Notes: generated by a model not told the origin, from the sequence alone. A stretch of DNA of 64,000 bases from Bacteroides sp. (GCA_014801875.1 JAAVDJ010000043.1:1-64000); one strand, 5' to 3'; positions 8,323 to 19,531 are shown, numbered from the stretch's first letter. Numbers and translations: made by a program.

Positions 8323-11300
8323 ATGAAACGTAAACAGTTGCTTGCTCTGCTGCTTCTTGCCGGATCTTCTGCTCTGGCGCATGCAGAGACTCCGCGCTGG
8401 CTGCGCGATGCCGCTATTTCTCCCGACGGCAAAACTATCGCCTTCACCTATAAGGGTGATATTTTCACAGTGCCCTCATCCGGTGGTCAAGCTACCCAAA
8501 TCACATCAAATGAGGAATATGACGGACACCCCGTCTGGAGCCGGGATGGCAAGAATATCGTTTTCCTAAGCTCGCGTGAAGGGTCAGATGATATTTTCAT
8601 CACTTCAGCTAAGGGTGGCACACCTCGCCGTCTTACCACAAACAGTGGTAACGAAACCCCGCTCACTTTCCTTAATGATTCCACTCTTCTCTTCAACGCC
8701 TCCCAGCTCCCCGGCAGAGCCACGGCGCGAGCTCCCTTCTCCACTCAGATCTACAGTCTGAACGTCAACAAAGATAATCCCAGACCGAAGCTCTACCTTT
8801 CTCTCCCGGTAGTTTCAGCTGATGCTAATGCTAACGGTGTGCTCCTATATCAGGACAGGAAAGGTTATGAGGATGTGCTCCGCAAGCATGAACGCTCCTC
8901 CGGCACAGGGGATATCTGGATGCATAGCCACGGGAAATTCATGCAGCTCACAAATTTCAATGGTGGTGACCAGTCGCCGGTTTGGGGCAAAGCCGATAAC
9001 TTTTATTATGTCAGCGAAAAAGACGGCACACTCAACGTCTTCGGAGCTGCAATAGGGAAAAAGGGTGACCGACAGCTCACAAAATTCACAAAACACCCCG
9101 TAAGGTCGCTCTCCGCGTCTGACAACGGACTCCTCGCTTTCTCCTGGGACGGCGATCTGTATACCCTCGTGCCCGGAGAGGAACCTAAGAAAGTGGAGGT
9201 AGACATCATAGCCGACAATTATGATTCCGACCGTGTTAAATCTTACGTAAGAAGCGGAGCGTCTGAGCTCGCGGTTTCTCCGGAAGGAAAGGAAGTGGCC
9301 ATAGTGCTCCGAGGGGATCTCTATGTCACAGACACCAAATATAAAACCACTAAACGCATCACTGACACTCCGGCCCAGGAACGCACGGCCTCCTTCTCTC
9401 CTGACGGGAAGACAATCGTCTATGACAGCGATGTGGATGGCATCTGGCAACTCTTCACCGCAAAAATCAAAGACCCTAAGGAGAAACAGTTTGCATATGC
9501 GTCTGATATAGTTATCGAACCCCTCTATAAATGCGCCACTTCGGCGATGCAACCCCTTTTCTCGCCTGACGGTAAAAAAGTGGCTTTCCTCGAAGACAGG
9601 ACTACTCTGAAGGTGATTGACGTTGATACCAAAAAGGTCATTACTGTGCTCGATGGTAAATATAATTATTCTTACACTGATGGTGATGTGCCCTTTGAAT
9701 GGAGTCCGGATAGCCAATGGCTTGTGGTTTCATATATAGGGAACGGCGGTTGGAACAACACCGACATAGCTATTGCGAAAGCTGACGGCTCCGAAGTGGT
9801 GGACCTCACCGAGAGCGGCCATTCTGACAACAATCCGAAATGGGCGCTTGATGGGAAAGCCGTGACTTATACCACCGGTAAATATGGCATGAAGAGTCAG
9901 GGTTCATGGGGCAACCAGAGCGACGTCATGATTATGGTGCTTGACCCCGAGGCCTGGGATGAGTTTAACTTTACTGAAGAGGAAGCCGCTCTTGCGGAGA
10001 AAGCTGATAAAGACAGCAAGGATGAGGCAGATTCCAAAGATAAGGAAAAGGATAAGAAGAAAAAGGGAAAGAAGGAGAAAAAGGAGACTGAGACAAAATC
10101 AACTCCCCTTGACCTTGCAAACCGTCGCTACCGGACTGTCCGCTTGACCAACCGCTCTTCTAACTTGGGAGATTATTTCCTTTCTCCGAAAGGTGATAAA
10201 CTCTACTATGTGGCAGCCGCTACCGAGGGGGGATTCAATATCCATGTCATGAACCTCAAGAAAGGGGAAAATAAAGTACTTGTGAAGAATACTTACGGCT
10301 CTCTCTACCCCGACAAGAAAGGCGAGAATCTCTTCGTCCTCTCCGGAAGAGGGGTGAAGAAAGTCAATCTATCAAGCTCAGATGTGGCTGATATTGATTT
10401 TGAAGCTCCTTATGATCGTAAACCCTCTCTCGAAAGGGCTTATATCTATGATCATGCTGCTAAACAGGTGGCTGATAAGTTTTATGATGAAAACCTTCAT
10501 GGTGTGGATTGGGATTATTACACCAAACACTACCGTGAGTTCCTCCCCTATATCAGCAATAACCGCGATTTCGCAACTCTGCTCAGCGAACTGCTCGGAG
10601 AACTGAATGCCTCCCATACAGGAGCACGTTTCTATGGTGATGGCGCCAGACTCTCCACTGCCTCTCTGGGTGCTTTCTATGATGAGAACTACACCGGCGA
10701 GGGATTGAAGATTGCCGAGATATTCCCACGAGGACCACTTGCTTCTAAAAGCGCTGACCTCAAGCCCGGCGACATTATCCTTGCGATTGACGGTGAGAAA
10801 ATCCAGCCTGAATCTGACTACTTCCCGATGCTTGAGGGAAAGGCAGGCAAGAAGGTGCGCCTCGATGTCAGAAAAGCCGACGGAAAGAACACCACTGTCA
10901 CTGTCAAGCCAATCAGCGCGGGCACTCAGTCGAATATGGCCTATCAGAGATGGGTGGAGCGTAACGAACAAATCGCTGACAGCCTATCCGGTGGCAAAAT
11001 TGGCTACGTGCATGTGAGAGGTATGGACGCTGACAGCTATCGTGAGGTCTACGACCGTGTGCTTGGCAAATACAGAAACTGTGATGCAATCGTAGTTGAC
11101 ACCCGATACAACGGCGGCGGATGGCTTCACAACGACCTTGCTATCTTGCTCAGCGGAAAGGAGTACGTCACATTTAAACCGCGTGGACGCGAAATCGGTC
11201 ATGAGCCTTTCGCTCAATGGACCAAACCCTCCGTCATGCTTGTCAACGAATCAAACTACAGCGATGCTCATGGCGCTCCTTTCGTCTACCAGACTCTCGG

Positions 11301-11550
11301 AATCGGCGACGTGGTGGGAGCTCCAATCCCGGGCACCATGACAGCTGTTTGGTGGGAGACTCAGATCGATCCCTCCCTCGTCTTCGGCATTCCGCAGGTG
11401 ACTAATGTCGCTACTGACGGAACTATCCTCGAGAATCATCAGTTGAATCCGGACATCATCATCTACAATCGCCAGGATGAACTGGAAAAAGGAACTGACG
11501 CACAGCTTGAAGGAGCCGTAAAACATCTTATGGAGAAAACTAAAAAATAA
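8323..11550 (+). CDS. Tricorn-like S41 family protease (TolB-like propeller + PDZ + S41 domains)
   Basis: WD40/TolB-like repeats ('AISPDGKTIAFTYKGDIFTVP'), PDZ segment, C-terminal 'NESNYSDAHGAPFVYQTLGIGDVVGAPIPGTM' catalytic region. Confidence 0.9.
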   Translation: MKRKQLLALLLLAGSSALAHAETPRWLRDAAISPDGKTIAFTYKGDIFTVPSSGGQATQITSNEEYDGHPVWSRDGKNIVFLSSREGSDDIFITSAKGGTPRRLTTNSGNETPLTFLNDSTLLFNASQLPGRATARAPFSTQIYSLNVNKDNPRPKLYLSLPVVSADANANGVLLYQDRKGYEDVLRKHERSSGTGDIWMHSHGKFMQLTNFNGGDQSPVWGKADNFYYVSEKDGTLNVFGAAIGKKGDRQLTKFTKHPVRSLSASDNGLLAFSWDGDLYTLVPGEEPKKVEVDIIADNYDSDRVKSYVRSGASELAVSPEGKEVAIVLRGDLYVTDTKYKTTKRITDTPAQERTASFSPDGKTIVYDSDVDGIWQLFTAKIKDPKEKQFAYASDIVIEPLYKCATSAMQPLFSPDGKKVAFLEDRTTLKVIDVDTKKVITVLDGKYNYSYTDGDVPFEWSPDSQWLVVSYIGNGGWNNTDIAIAKADGSEVVDLTESGHSDNNPKWALDGKAVTYTTGKYGMKSQGSWGNQSDVMIMVLDPEAWDEFNFTEEEAALAEKADKDSKDEADSKDKEKDKKKKGKKEKKETETKSTPLDLANRRYRTVRLTNRSSNLGDYFLSPKGDKLYYVAAATEGGFNIHVMNLKKGENKVLVKNTYGSLYPDKKGENLFVLSGRGVKKVNLSSSDVADIDFEAPYDRKPSLERAYIYDHAAKQVADKFYDENLHGVDWDYYTKHYREFLPYISNNRDFATLLSELLGELNASHTGARFYGDGARLSTASLGAFYDENYTGEGLKIAEIFPRGPLASKSADLKPGDIILAIDGEKIQPESDYFPMLEGKAGKKVRLDVRKADGKNTTVTVKPISAGTQSNMAYQRWVERNEQIADSLSGGKIGYVHVRGMDADSYREVYDRVLGKYRNCDAIVVDTRYNGGGWLHNDLAILLSGKEYVTFKPRGREIGHEPFAQWTKPSVMLVNESNYSDAHGAPFVYQTLGIGDVVGAPIPGTMTAVWWETQIDPSLVFGIPQVTNVATDGTILENHQLNPDIIIYNRQDELEKGTDAQLEGAVKHLMEKTKK

Positions 11551-11590
11551 ACAGGGTATATTTACCGTTATTTTAAAGACTCCCGTCTTT

Positions 11591-11630
11591 AAAGGGCTGT
11601 CATGGGATCACCCCGGACAGCCCTTTATTT
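11591..11630 (+). terminator. Intrinsic terminator
   Basis: AAAGGGCTGTC...GACAGCCCTTT 11-bp perfect stem followed by ATTTT. Confidence 0.85.
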
Positions 11631-11689
11631 TGCGGAGCTAACATTGGCTAAAGCCACCTACTTTCAGAACATAATTCAAGCAGCATACG

Positions 11690-14600
11690 ATGACACCTTT
11701 CACCCATCTTCACGTACATTCACAGTACAGTCTTCTTGACGGTAAGGCTTCAATCCCGGAACTCGTTGACAAAGCGATTGCCGACGGGATGAGAGGCATT
11801 GCGTTGACTGACCATGGCAATATGTTCGGCATAAAGGAATTCTATAACTACGTCAACAAAAAGAATTCCGGCAAACCCGACGAGGAAAAGTTCAAACCTA
11901 TCCTTGGCTGCGAAATGTATGTGGCCAAAGATAAAATGTCTGACAGGAAAGACCGTTCCGACAAAGGGTTTCACCTCATTGTGCTCGCAAAGAACCAGAA
12001 GGGATATCACAACCTTATAAAACTTGTCAGCAAGGCCTGTACTGACGGAATGTATTATAAGCCGCGCACCGACCGCGACGAACTCGCTCTCCATCGCGAG
12101 GGGCTCATTGTCTGCTCCGCCTGCCTCGGAGGGGAGGTGCCGCAACTTATCCTTCACAACTTTCCGGCCGAAGCTGAGGAAAGGATTTTATGGTATAAGG
12201 AAACTTTCGGAGATGATTACTACCTTGAGCTGCAGCGCCACGAGACTTTTAAGGAAAACGCCAACAGGACTGTCTACCCCGACCAGCAGAAAGTGAATGC
12301 TTTCCTGATAGAAATGGCGCGAAAGCATAACATCAAGTTGGTTGCCACAAACGATGTCCATTTCACTTTCGAGAATGATGCCGAGGCCCATGACCGCCTC
12401 ATATGTGTATCCATGCAGAAAAAATTCACCGACGACCGTCTGCATTACACCAAACAGGAATGGCTGAAATCTCCTCAGGAAATGGAGGCTATTTTCTCCG
12501 ATATTCCGGAGGCGCTCGCCAATACAAACGAGATTCTCGATAAAGTTGAGTTTTATTCAATCGACCACGGCCCCATCATGCCTAACTTCGCCATACCGGC
12601 TGAATTCGGCACTGAAGAGGAATATCGTGCGCGCCTGACCGAGGAGGACCTTTACAATGAATTCACACAGGATGAGAACGGTAATGTTGTGCTCAGCCGG
12701 GAAGAGGGGGAGAAGAAAATCAAGCGTCTGGGGGGATATGACAAGCTTTACCGAATAAAATTTGAGGCGGATTATCTTGAAAAACTAACATGGGAAGGAG
12801 CAAAAGAACGTTATGGCGACCCTCTTCCCCAGGAGGTCACGGATCGCCTGAAATTCGAACTCTACATCATGAAGACCATGGGTTTCCCCGGCTACTTCCT
12901 TATAGTTCAGGATTTCATCAATGTAGCGAAAAAGGAACTCGGAGTCAGTGTGGGTCCGGGTCGTGGTTCAGCTGCGGGTTCGGCCGCTGCTTACTGTCTC
13001 GGCATCACTCAGATTGACCCAATCAAATACGACCTGCTTTTCGAACGTTTCCTGAACCCTGACCGTATTTCCCTTCCTGATATAGATGTGGATTTTGACG
13101 ATGACGGCCGATATGTGGTGCTCAAATATGTGACTGAGAAGTATGGGGCTGAGAAGGTCGCACACATCATCACCTATCAGACAATGGCAACAAAATCTGC
13201 CATAAAGGATGTGGCCAAGGTCATGGATCTCCCTCTGTCCGAATCAAACCGTCTCGCCAAACTCGTGCCGGACCGTCTGCCGGATGTCAACGGGAAAGCA
13301 CCGAAAATCAATTTCAAAAACTGCCTTGCATATTGCAAGGAGTTTGAAGCGGAAACCCGGAATCCCAACCCTATCGTGAGGGAAGTGATGAAATATGCGG
13401 GACAGCTGGAGGGAAATGTTCGCGGCACCGGTATCCACGCCTGTGGCGTCATCATCGGTCGAGACGACATAACCGACTGGGTTCCTATCTCCATGGCTAC
13501 TGATACAGACGGCTCAAAGGTGATTTCAACGATGTATGAAGGTTCCGTCATTGAAGAAACCGGCCTTATAAAGATGGACTTCCTCGGTCTCAAGACACTC
13601 TCCATTATCAAGGAGGCTCTCGCCAACATCAAGCAGACACGCGGGATTGACCTTGACATAGAGCATATACCTCTCGATGACCCGGCGACTTTCAAACTTT
13701 ATTGCGACGGCCGAACCACTTCGACCTTCCAGTTTGAATCGGCGGGTATGCAAAATTCCCTACGAGACCTCAAACCCTCCAAGTTTGAAGACCTCATTGC
13801 GATGAATGCCCTCTATCGTCCGGGGCCGATGGATTATATCCCCTCTTTCATCAAGCGTAAGCATGGAGAGGAACCCATCGCCTATGACATTCCTATAATG
13901 GAGAAATATCTTGAGGAGACTTACGGCATCACGGTCTATCAGGAGCAGGTCATGCTCCTCTCCCGACTTCTCGCCAATTTCACCCGTGGCGAAAGCGACA
14001 TGCTTCGTAAGGCTATGGGTAAGAAGCAAATTGACAAGATGGCGAAGCTTAAAGTGAAGTTTATGGACGAAGGCCAGAAGAATGGTCATAAGGCAGAAAC
14101 CTTGGAAAAAATCTGGGCCGACTGGGAAAAATTTGCTTCCTACGCCTTCAATAAAAGCCACGCCACCTGCTACACCTGGGTTGCTTATCAAACCGCCTAC
14201 CTTAAAGCCAACTATCCGGCCGAATACATGGCCGGAGTGTTGAGCCGGAATTTGGGTGCGGCTGATAAACTCAAGAAAATCATGGATGAATGCCTTAGAA
14301 TGGGTATTGACGTGAAAGGTCCGGACGTCAATGAATCCATAGAGAAGTTTGGTGTCACCAAAAACGGGGAAATTCGTTTCGGACTTGGAGCGGTGAAAGG
14401 TGTCGGCTCCAATGCCGTCAATGCAATCATCTCAGAGCGGGAAAACAACGGTCCTTTCAAGGATATCTACGACCTTGTCGAAAGGGTGAATCTGACCAGC
14501 TGCAACCGTGCGTCGATAGAAAACCTCGCTATGGCCGGCGCTTTTGACAGCCTCGGCTACAGAAGGGAAGTGTTTGTCGACAAAACGGGTCTTGACGTCT

Positions 14601-15373
14601 CTTTCGCAGAACAGCTCGTCAGATATGGTCAGACCATTCAAAACGACAAAAATTCAATGCAGGCAAGTCTTTTCGGTGATTGCGAACCAATTGACACGGA
14701 TCGTCCCGCAATTCCGGAGATAGTCCCCTGGGATCGCTTGCGTCTTCTTAACGAAGAGAAAAAGCTCGTCACCGTCTATCTCTCTTCCCATCCCCTTGAT
14801 CCTTATCAAATGGAGCTTGAATATTTCTGCAACTGCACTTGTGCGGATTACGTTGAAAAGGAGATTGCAGGCGCAAAGCTATGTATCGGGGGAATGGTTT
14901 CGGCTTTCACCATAAAGACCGGTCGCACAGGGTCGCAATTCGGAATCCTCACCCTTGAAGATTTCTCCGGAGCTCATGATTTCAGAATCTTCAGTCGTGA
15001 CCTTGAGCACGTCAGAAACAAAATCGTGGAAGGGGATATGATTTATCTTAAGTTTAATGTCGTTCCGGCCAGATATGACCCGACGAAGACTATGACAAAT
15101 CTTGAGGAAATAAATTATCTCGACAACATCAAAGGAAATGTGGCCAACAAACTGTCGCTGTTTATCGACCGCCATTTCGCTAATGAGGAATTCTTCAAGA
15201 CCCTGATGTCATTCCCCGCGACAGAACGCCCCGGAGATTTATTCCTGAATATATATGATCCCGAATCGCGACAAGTCATAACCATTCATTCCCGAAAGAA
15301 ATTTCCTGTCACAAAAAAGGTTATAAACCTTCTCGAGGAATGGGGAATAAAATACAAGGTCGAGACTCTCTGA
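11690..15373 (+). CDS. dnaE: DNA polymerase III subunit alpha
   Basis: PHP N-terminus 'THLHVHSQYSLLDGKASIPELV'; 'PDIDVDFDDDGR' polymerase motif; full length 1227 aa. Confidence 0.97.
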   Translation: MTPFTHLHVHSQYSLLDGKASIPELVDKAIADGMRGIALTDHGNMFGIKEFYNYVNKKNSGKPDEEKFKPILGCEMYVAKDKMSDRKDRSDKGFHLIVLAKNQKGYHNLIKLVSKACTDGMYYKPRTDRDELALHREGLIVCSACLGGEVPQLILHNFPAEAEERILWYKETFGDDYYLELQRHETFKENANRTVYPDQQKVNAFLIEMARKHNIKLVATNDVHFTFENDAEAHDRLICVSMQKKFTDDRLHYTKQEWLKSPQEMEAIFSDIPEALANTNEILDKVEFYSIDHGPIMPNFAIPAEFGTEEEYRARLTEEDLYNEFTQDENGNVVLSREEGEKKIKRLGGYDKLYRIKFEADYLEKLTWEGAKERYGDPLPQEVTDRLKFELYIMKTMGFPGYFLIVQDFINVAKKELGVSVGPGRGSAAGSAAAYCLGITQIDPIKYDLLFERFLNPDRISLPDIDVDFDDDGRYVVLKYVTEKYGAEKVAHIITYQTMATKSAIKDVAKVMDLPLSESNRLAKLVPDRLPDVNGKAPKINFKNCLAYCKEFEAETRNPNPIVREVMKYAGQLEGNVRGTGIHACGVIIGRDDITDWVPISMATDTDGSKVISTMYEGSVIEETGLIKMDFLGLKTLSIIKEALANIKQTRGIDLDIEHIPLDDPATFKLYCDGRTTSTFQFESAGMQNSLRDLKPSKFEDLIAMNALYRPGPMDYIPSFIKRKHGEEPIAYDIPIMEKYLEETYGITVYQEQVMLLSRLLANFTRGESDMLRKAMGKKQIDKMAKLKVKFMDEGQKNGHKAETLEKIWADWEKFASYAFNKSHATCYTWVAYQTAYLKANYPAEYMAGVLSRNLGAADKLKKIMDECLRMGIDVKGPDVNESIEKFGVTKNGEIRFGLGAVKGVGSNAVNAIISERENNGPFKDIYDLVERVNLTSCNRASIENLAMAGAFDSLGYRREVFVDKTGLDVSFAEQLVRYGQTIQNDKNSMQASLFGDCEPIDTDRPAIPEIVPWDRLRLLNEEKKLVTVYLSSHPLDPYQMELEYFCNCTCADYVEKEIAGAKLCIGGMVSAFTIKTGRTGSQFGILTLEDFSGAHDFRIFSRDLEHVRNKIVEGDMIYLKFNVVPARYDPTKTMTNLEEINYLDNIKGNVANKLSLFIDRHFANEEFFKTLMSFPATERPGDLFLNIYDPESRQVITIHSRKKFPVTKKVINLLEEWGIKYKVETL

Positions 15374-15521
15374 CTTCAGGCTTTCTTCGGGGATGCTATG
15401 TTGCATATTAAGGATTTTTTTCTTAATTTTGCCTCCCGCTTCCCGAGAGACGGAAATTAGTTTCGGAGTTTCAGGAAGGCACGGTTTTTAAAATATCATA
15501 ACCCTCAAAAATATATTTAAA

Positions 15522-15836
15522 ATGGCACTTGAATTCACAGATCAGACAGCTCGCGAAGCTATCGAATCCGGCAAGCCGGTTGTCATTGATTTTTGGGCCA
15601 CTTGGTGTGGTCCCTGCATTAAGCTCGGTCCTATCGTGGAAGAGCTTGCTGAAAAGTATGATGGTCAGGTCACTGTCGGCAAACTCAATATCGACGACAA
15701 TGATGAGATTGCAAGCGAATACCGCGTGCGCAACATCCCTACCGTTCTCTTTTTCAAAGATGGCGAGATGAAAGAACGCAGTGTCGGCTTGGTGAAATTG
15801 GCTGACCTCGAATCAAAGGTTGCAGCTATCCTCTGA
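15522..15836 (+). CDS. trxA: Thioredoxin
   Basis: 'VIDFWATWCGPCIKLGPIVEELA' active site. Confidence 0.96.
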   Translation: MALEFTDQTAREAIESGKPVVIDFWATWCGPCIKLGPIVEELAEKYDGQVTVGKLNIDDNDEIASEYRVRNIPTVLFFKDGEMKERSVGLVKLADLESKVAAIL

Positions 15837-15855
15837 AAATATCAGACAAAAAGTT

Positions 15856-15886
15856 GCGGGAGCGTCCAGGACGTTCCCGCTTTTTT
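15856..15886 (+). terminator. Intrinsic terminator downstream of trxA
   Basis: GCGGGAGCGTCCAGGACGTTCCCGC followed by TTTTTT. Confidence 0.85.
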
Positions 15887-15941
15887 ATACCTATTTTTCT
15901 CCCTCTTTCGCTCCCTTGAGGATGCATGCAGGGAACTTTCT

Positions 15942-16472
15942 CTACTCAGGGCGTCCAAACATTATGAATGTCCGCTCATAATAAGGTGTGGTTATATCTG
16001 AAATGACTACTCCCTTCCTTGTGGATGCATGGATAAACTCTTTGTCGTTTATCATTATCCCTACATGGGAAATTTTCTTAGGGTCTTTCCCGGTTGCGAA
16101 GAACGCGAGGTCGCCAACCTTCACCTCTTTACCTTTCAGTTCCCGACAGAACTCCGCCTGTTTAGCCGAGTTTCGTGGCAGCTTTATTCCGGTTGCCTTT
16201 TCATAAACTTTAAGCACCATTCCGGAGCAATCGCTCCCCTCCCCTTTCTCACATGCTCCATATCTGTAAGGGGTCCCGAGCCAGCTCTTGGCTTCCTTTA
16301 CTATTTTTTCCTGCCTGCCACTAATCTTCCCGACATGAACAGATTCCACCTGGGCCTTCTTTTTGGAAGAAACCTTCTTGTTCCCCTTCGAAGAATGACA
16401 CCCTGTAGTCCCGACCGCCACTATCAGACAGAACATAGCAGAAATTACGTTACGGATTATTCTTGAACACAT
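15942..16472 (-). CDS. NlpC/P60 family cell-wall hydrolase (lipoprotein)
   Basis: 'GTPYRYGACEKGEGSDCSGMVLKVYEKATG', 'GDLAFFATGKDPKKISHVGIMINDKEFIHAS'; lipobox-like 'VGTTGC'. Confidence 0.92.
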   Translation of the reverse strand: MCSRIIRNVISAMFCLIVAVGTTGCHSSKGNKKVSSKKKAQVESVHVGKISGRQEKIVKEAKSWLGTPYRYGACEKGEGSDCSGMVLKVYEKATGIKLPRNSAKQAEFCRELKGKEVKVGDLAFFATGKDPKKISHVGIMINDKEFIHASTRKGVVISDITTPYYERTFIMFGRPE

Positions 16473-16583
16473 AGTTCCGAAAAAAATTATACTGTTGTTA
16501 TTGCGTTATGATAGTCTGAGCATATATGATTGTCATTCAGTTTATTCGAAAAGAATGATAACGATATTGCCGAAATAGAGATG

Positions 16584-16613
16584 CAAATTTAATTGATTTT
16601 TCATATTCCTCAA
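16584..16613 (-). promoter_or_regulatory. Promoter TTG-N19-TAAATTTG for the NlpC/P60 gene
   Basis: Reverse complement of CAAATTTA (16584-16591) and CAA (16611-16613) with 19-nt spacer. Confidence 0.6.
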
Positions 16614-16792
16614 GTTATTTTCATCTTTTTTAAAATATAAAAATCCATTGTATTAAATTAACTTAAATCCAACCCCTTGAAATAAACGAATATGTAATAT
16701 CGGCCTCAAATTTGAGTATTATTCATACAGGCATCCCTGCTTTGGGTGTCAAATTCCACAATGAAAATCAAAAACCAACCTTTCATAAGAAA

Positions 16793-18289
16793 ATGATGAA
16801 AAGATTCAGCATTCCCGCAATGGCGGCGGCTCTCGCCATCCTCGTCTCTCCCGCTTGCGCTCACAATGCAGACGGAAATGCGGAGGGACAAACCCCTCAG
16901 TTTATCCGCACATCCAACGGAGCTTCTTTCGAGACTGATTTCACAGTGGCTGCTGAGAAAACTGTTAATGCTGTGGTTTGCATAAAAAGCTTCACCACCC
17001 GTCAGCAGAATCCTTACGGCAATCAGGGCGGCTACGACCCGTTCGGTATGTTCGATTTCTTTTTCGGTCCACAGCAGCGTCCCCAGCAGCAACCCAGACA
17101 GCAGCAGCGCAACAGCGAACCTGTGCAGAGCGGTCTCGGTTCCGGTGTGATTCTTTCTGAAGACGGATATATAGTGACCAACAACCATGTGATTGACGGA
17201 GCTGACAAACTTGAAGTTCTCCTCAACGACAACTCCACCTACGAAGCACGAGTAATCGGTACGGATGAAGCCACTGACCTCGCCTTGATAAAAATTGACG
17301 CCCAAAAGCTTTCTCCGGTGACCTTCGGCGACAGCGAAAGTCTAAAGGTCGGAGAATGGGTGCTTGCCGTCGGTAACCCCTTCGGATTTAACTCCACCGT
17401 CACAGCCGGAATTGTCAGCGCCAAGGCTCGCTCACTTTCTCAGAATAGCAGAAACGGAAAGATGGGCATCGAATCGTTTATCCAGACAGATGCGGCCCTC
17501 AACCCCGGCAACTCCGGTGGCGCTCTCGTCAACCTAAAGGGTGAACTGATTGGCATCAACTCCGCCATCTACTCCAACACCGGCAGTTACTCCGGCTTCT
17601 CTTTCGCTATCCCCACCACAATTGTCAAAAAAGTGATGACTGACCTCCGTCAGTATGGCACGGTGCAGCGTGCGGTTCTCGGATGTGCAGTAGCTGAACT
17701 TGACGCAAAGATTGCCAAAGAGAAGAACATCACTGCTGTCAAATCCGGTCTCATCGTAAGCAATGTCACAGACAGAAGCACTGCGAAAGAGCTTGGGCTC
17801 CAGCCCGACGATGTCATCACGGCAATCAACAATGTTGAAGTGCATAATTACGCTCAGCTTGTGGAACAGCTCAACAAGTTCCGGCCGGGCGACCAAATCT
17901 CCGTGACATACTACCGCAATAACAAAAAGGAGACAAAGAGCGGAGTCCTTCGTAACACTCAAGGTAACACCACAATCACCAAGAAAGGCGATTTCTCTGA
18001 AATAGGGTGTGCGTTCATGAAACTGACTGATGAAAACAAACGCAGCCTCGGCATCAGCAGCGGCGTCAAAGTGGCCGGATTGAAAAACGGAGCATTCCGT
18101 GATGCCGGGATTAAGGATGGGTTCATAATCACGGACATCAACGGCCGCAGCGTCAACTCCAGCGATGATGTGGAAGCCATTTACAATCAGATAATGAAAG
18201 CCGATGATGAAGACAAGGTGATGTTTATCACAGGTCTCTATCCCACCGGAAAGAAATACTACTATGCAGTAAACCTGGCTCAGGAATAA
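16793..18289 (+). CDS. degP: Periplasmic serine protease HtrA/DegP family (trypsin + 2 PDZ)
   Basis: 'TNNHVIDGAD', 'DLALIKI', 'ALNPGNSGGALVNLKGELIGINSAI' catalytic triad motifs; ORF track opens at 16712 but Met at 16793/16796 precedes a signal peptide. Confidence 0.93.
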   Translation: MMKRFSIPAMAAALAILVSPACAHNADGNAEGQTPQFIRTSNGASFETDFTVAAEKTVNAVVCIKSFTTRQQNPYGNQGGYDPFGMFDFFFGPQQRPQQQPRQQQRNSEPVQSGLGSGVILSEDGYIVTNNHVIDGADKLEVLLNDNSTYEARVIGTDEATDLALIKIDAQKLSPVTFGDSESLKVGEWVLAVGNPFGFNSTVTAGIVSAKARSLSQNSRNGKMGIESFIQTDAALNPGNSGGALVNLKGELIGINSAIYSNTGSYSGFSFAIPTTIVKKVMTDLRQYGTVQRAVLGCAVAELDAKIAKEKNITAVKSGLIVSNVTDRSTAKELGLQPDDVITAINNVEVHNYAQLVEQLNKFRPGDQISVTYYRNNKKETKSGVLRNTQGNTTITKKGDFSEIGCAFMKLTDENKRSLGISSGVKVAGLKNGAFRDAGIKDGFIITDINGRSVNSSDDVEAIYNQIMKADDEDKVMFITGLYPTGKKYYYAVNLAQE

Positions 18290-18310
18290 TCTGCTGAAGA
18301 CTTAAAAGGA

Positions 18311-18340
18311 AGCCGTCCGGAAAACACCGGACGGCTTTTT
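18311..18340 (+). terminator. Intrinsic terminator downstream of degP
   Basis: AGCCGTCCGG-AAAACA-CCGGACGGCT-TTTT. Confidence 0.9.
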
Positions 18341-18609
18341 ACATAATTTTTCAAAAAAAAACCGATACATCATACAACATTCACCCCTTCTGAGCGTTTA
18401 AATTTTGGCAGTATTGCCGAACAGAGTTATACGAACTTCTGGAAAGAGATTAAAGGGATTCCACACCATTTACCTTTTTCCACTTTTCGGTATATAGTTT
18501 AAGACCGTTCATAGTTTAGGTTCAAGTAAATTCAGATTTCGGCACACCTGTTCTCGCTCTCCCATCGGAAAGTGATGACAGCCATGTCGATATAAATTTG
18601 GAAGGGAAT

Positions 18610-19470
18610 ATGAGACAATTAAAGATAACAAAATCAATCACCAATCGCGAAAGCGCATCTCTCGACAAGTATCTTCAGGAAATAGGCCGTGAGGAACTGA
18701 TTTCTGTAAGTGAAGAGGTGGAGCTCGCCCAGCGAATCAAAAAAGGGGACCATGCAGCTCTTGAGAAACTCACAAGAGCTAATCTCCGTTTCGTGGTGTC
18801 TGTGGCAAAACAGTACCAGAATCAGGGGCTAAGTCTGCCTGACCTCATCAATGAAGGAAACCTCGGCCTTATCCGTGCAGCTCAGAAGTTTGATGAAACC
18901 CGTGGTTTCAAATTCATCTCTTACGCTGTGTGGTGGATTCGTCAATCTATCCTTCAGGCATTGGCCGAACAGAGCCGAATTGTCCGTCTTCCTCTAAATC
19001 AGGTCGGTTCTCTCAACAAGATTAGCAAAGAGCTTTCAAAATTCGAACAGGAAAACGAGCGTCGTCCTTCTCCGGAAGAGCTGGCAGACCGTCTCGGACT
19101 CCCGGTCGACAAGGTCTCTGACACGCTAAAAGTGTCTGGCAGACACATCTCCGTTGACGCTCCATTCGTGGATGGCGAAGATAATTCCCTGCTTGATGTG
19201 CTCCCCAACGACGACAGCCCCATGGCTGACTCAACACTTAATCAGGAATCTCTTTCCAAAGAGGTGGATCGTGCGTTGAAGCAGCTCTATGACCGCGAAC
19301 GCGAGATTTTGAAAATGTTCTTCGGAATCGGATGTCAGGAAATGACCCTTGAGGAAATCGGTGCTAAATTCGACCTTACCCGCGAGCGTGTCCGCCAGAT
19401 TAAGGAGAAAGCAATCCGCCGTCTGAAAGGCCAGAAAAGCAAGCTCCTCAAGAGCTACCTCGGAGAATAA
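18610..19470 (+). CDS. rpoD: RNA polymerase primary sigma factor (SigA/RpoD type)
   Basis: '[32 protein letters not shown]', '[29 protein letters not shown]', C-terminal region 4.2 '[18 protein letters not shown]'; ORF opens at 18598. Confidence 0.94.
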   Translation: MRQLKITKSITNRESASLDKYLQEIGREELISVSEEVELAQRIKKGDHAALEKLTRANLRFVVSVAKQYQNQGLSLPDLINEGNLGLIRAAQKFDETRGFKFISYAVWWIRQSILQALAEQSRIVRLPLNQVGSLNKISKELSKFEQENERRPSPEELADRLGLPVDKVSDTLKVSGRHISVDAPFVDGEDNSLLDVLPNDDSPMADSTLNQESLSKEVDRALKQLYDREREILKMFFGIGCQEMTLEEIGAKFDLTRERVRQIKEKAIRRLKGQKSKLLKSYLGE

Positions 19471-19531
19471 TCTTCCTTTGTCTATAACAAGACTTTTGCC
19501 TGTGAAAGATTTTTACTCCTCAAGTAAAAGA

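Noticed and set aside
8845-9717. 290-aa minus-strand ORF antisense to the tricorn-like gene
   Set aside because: Lies wholly inside a well-supported CDS, has no recognisable family, and looks like codon-bias shadow coding.
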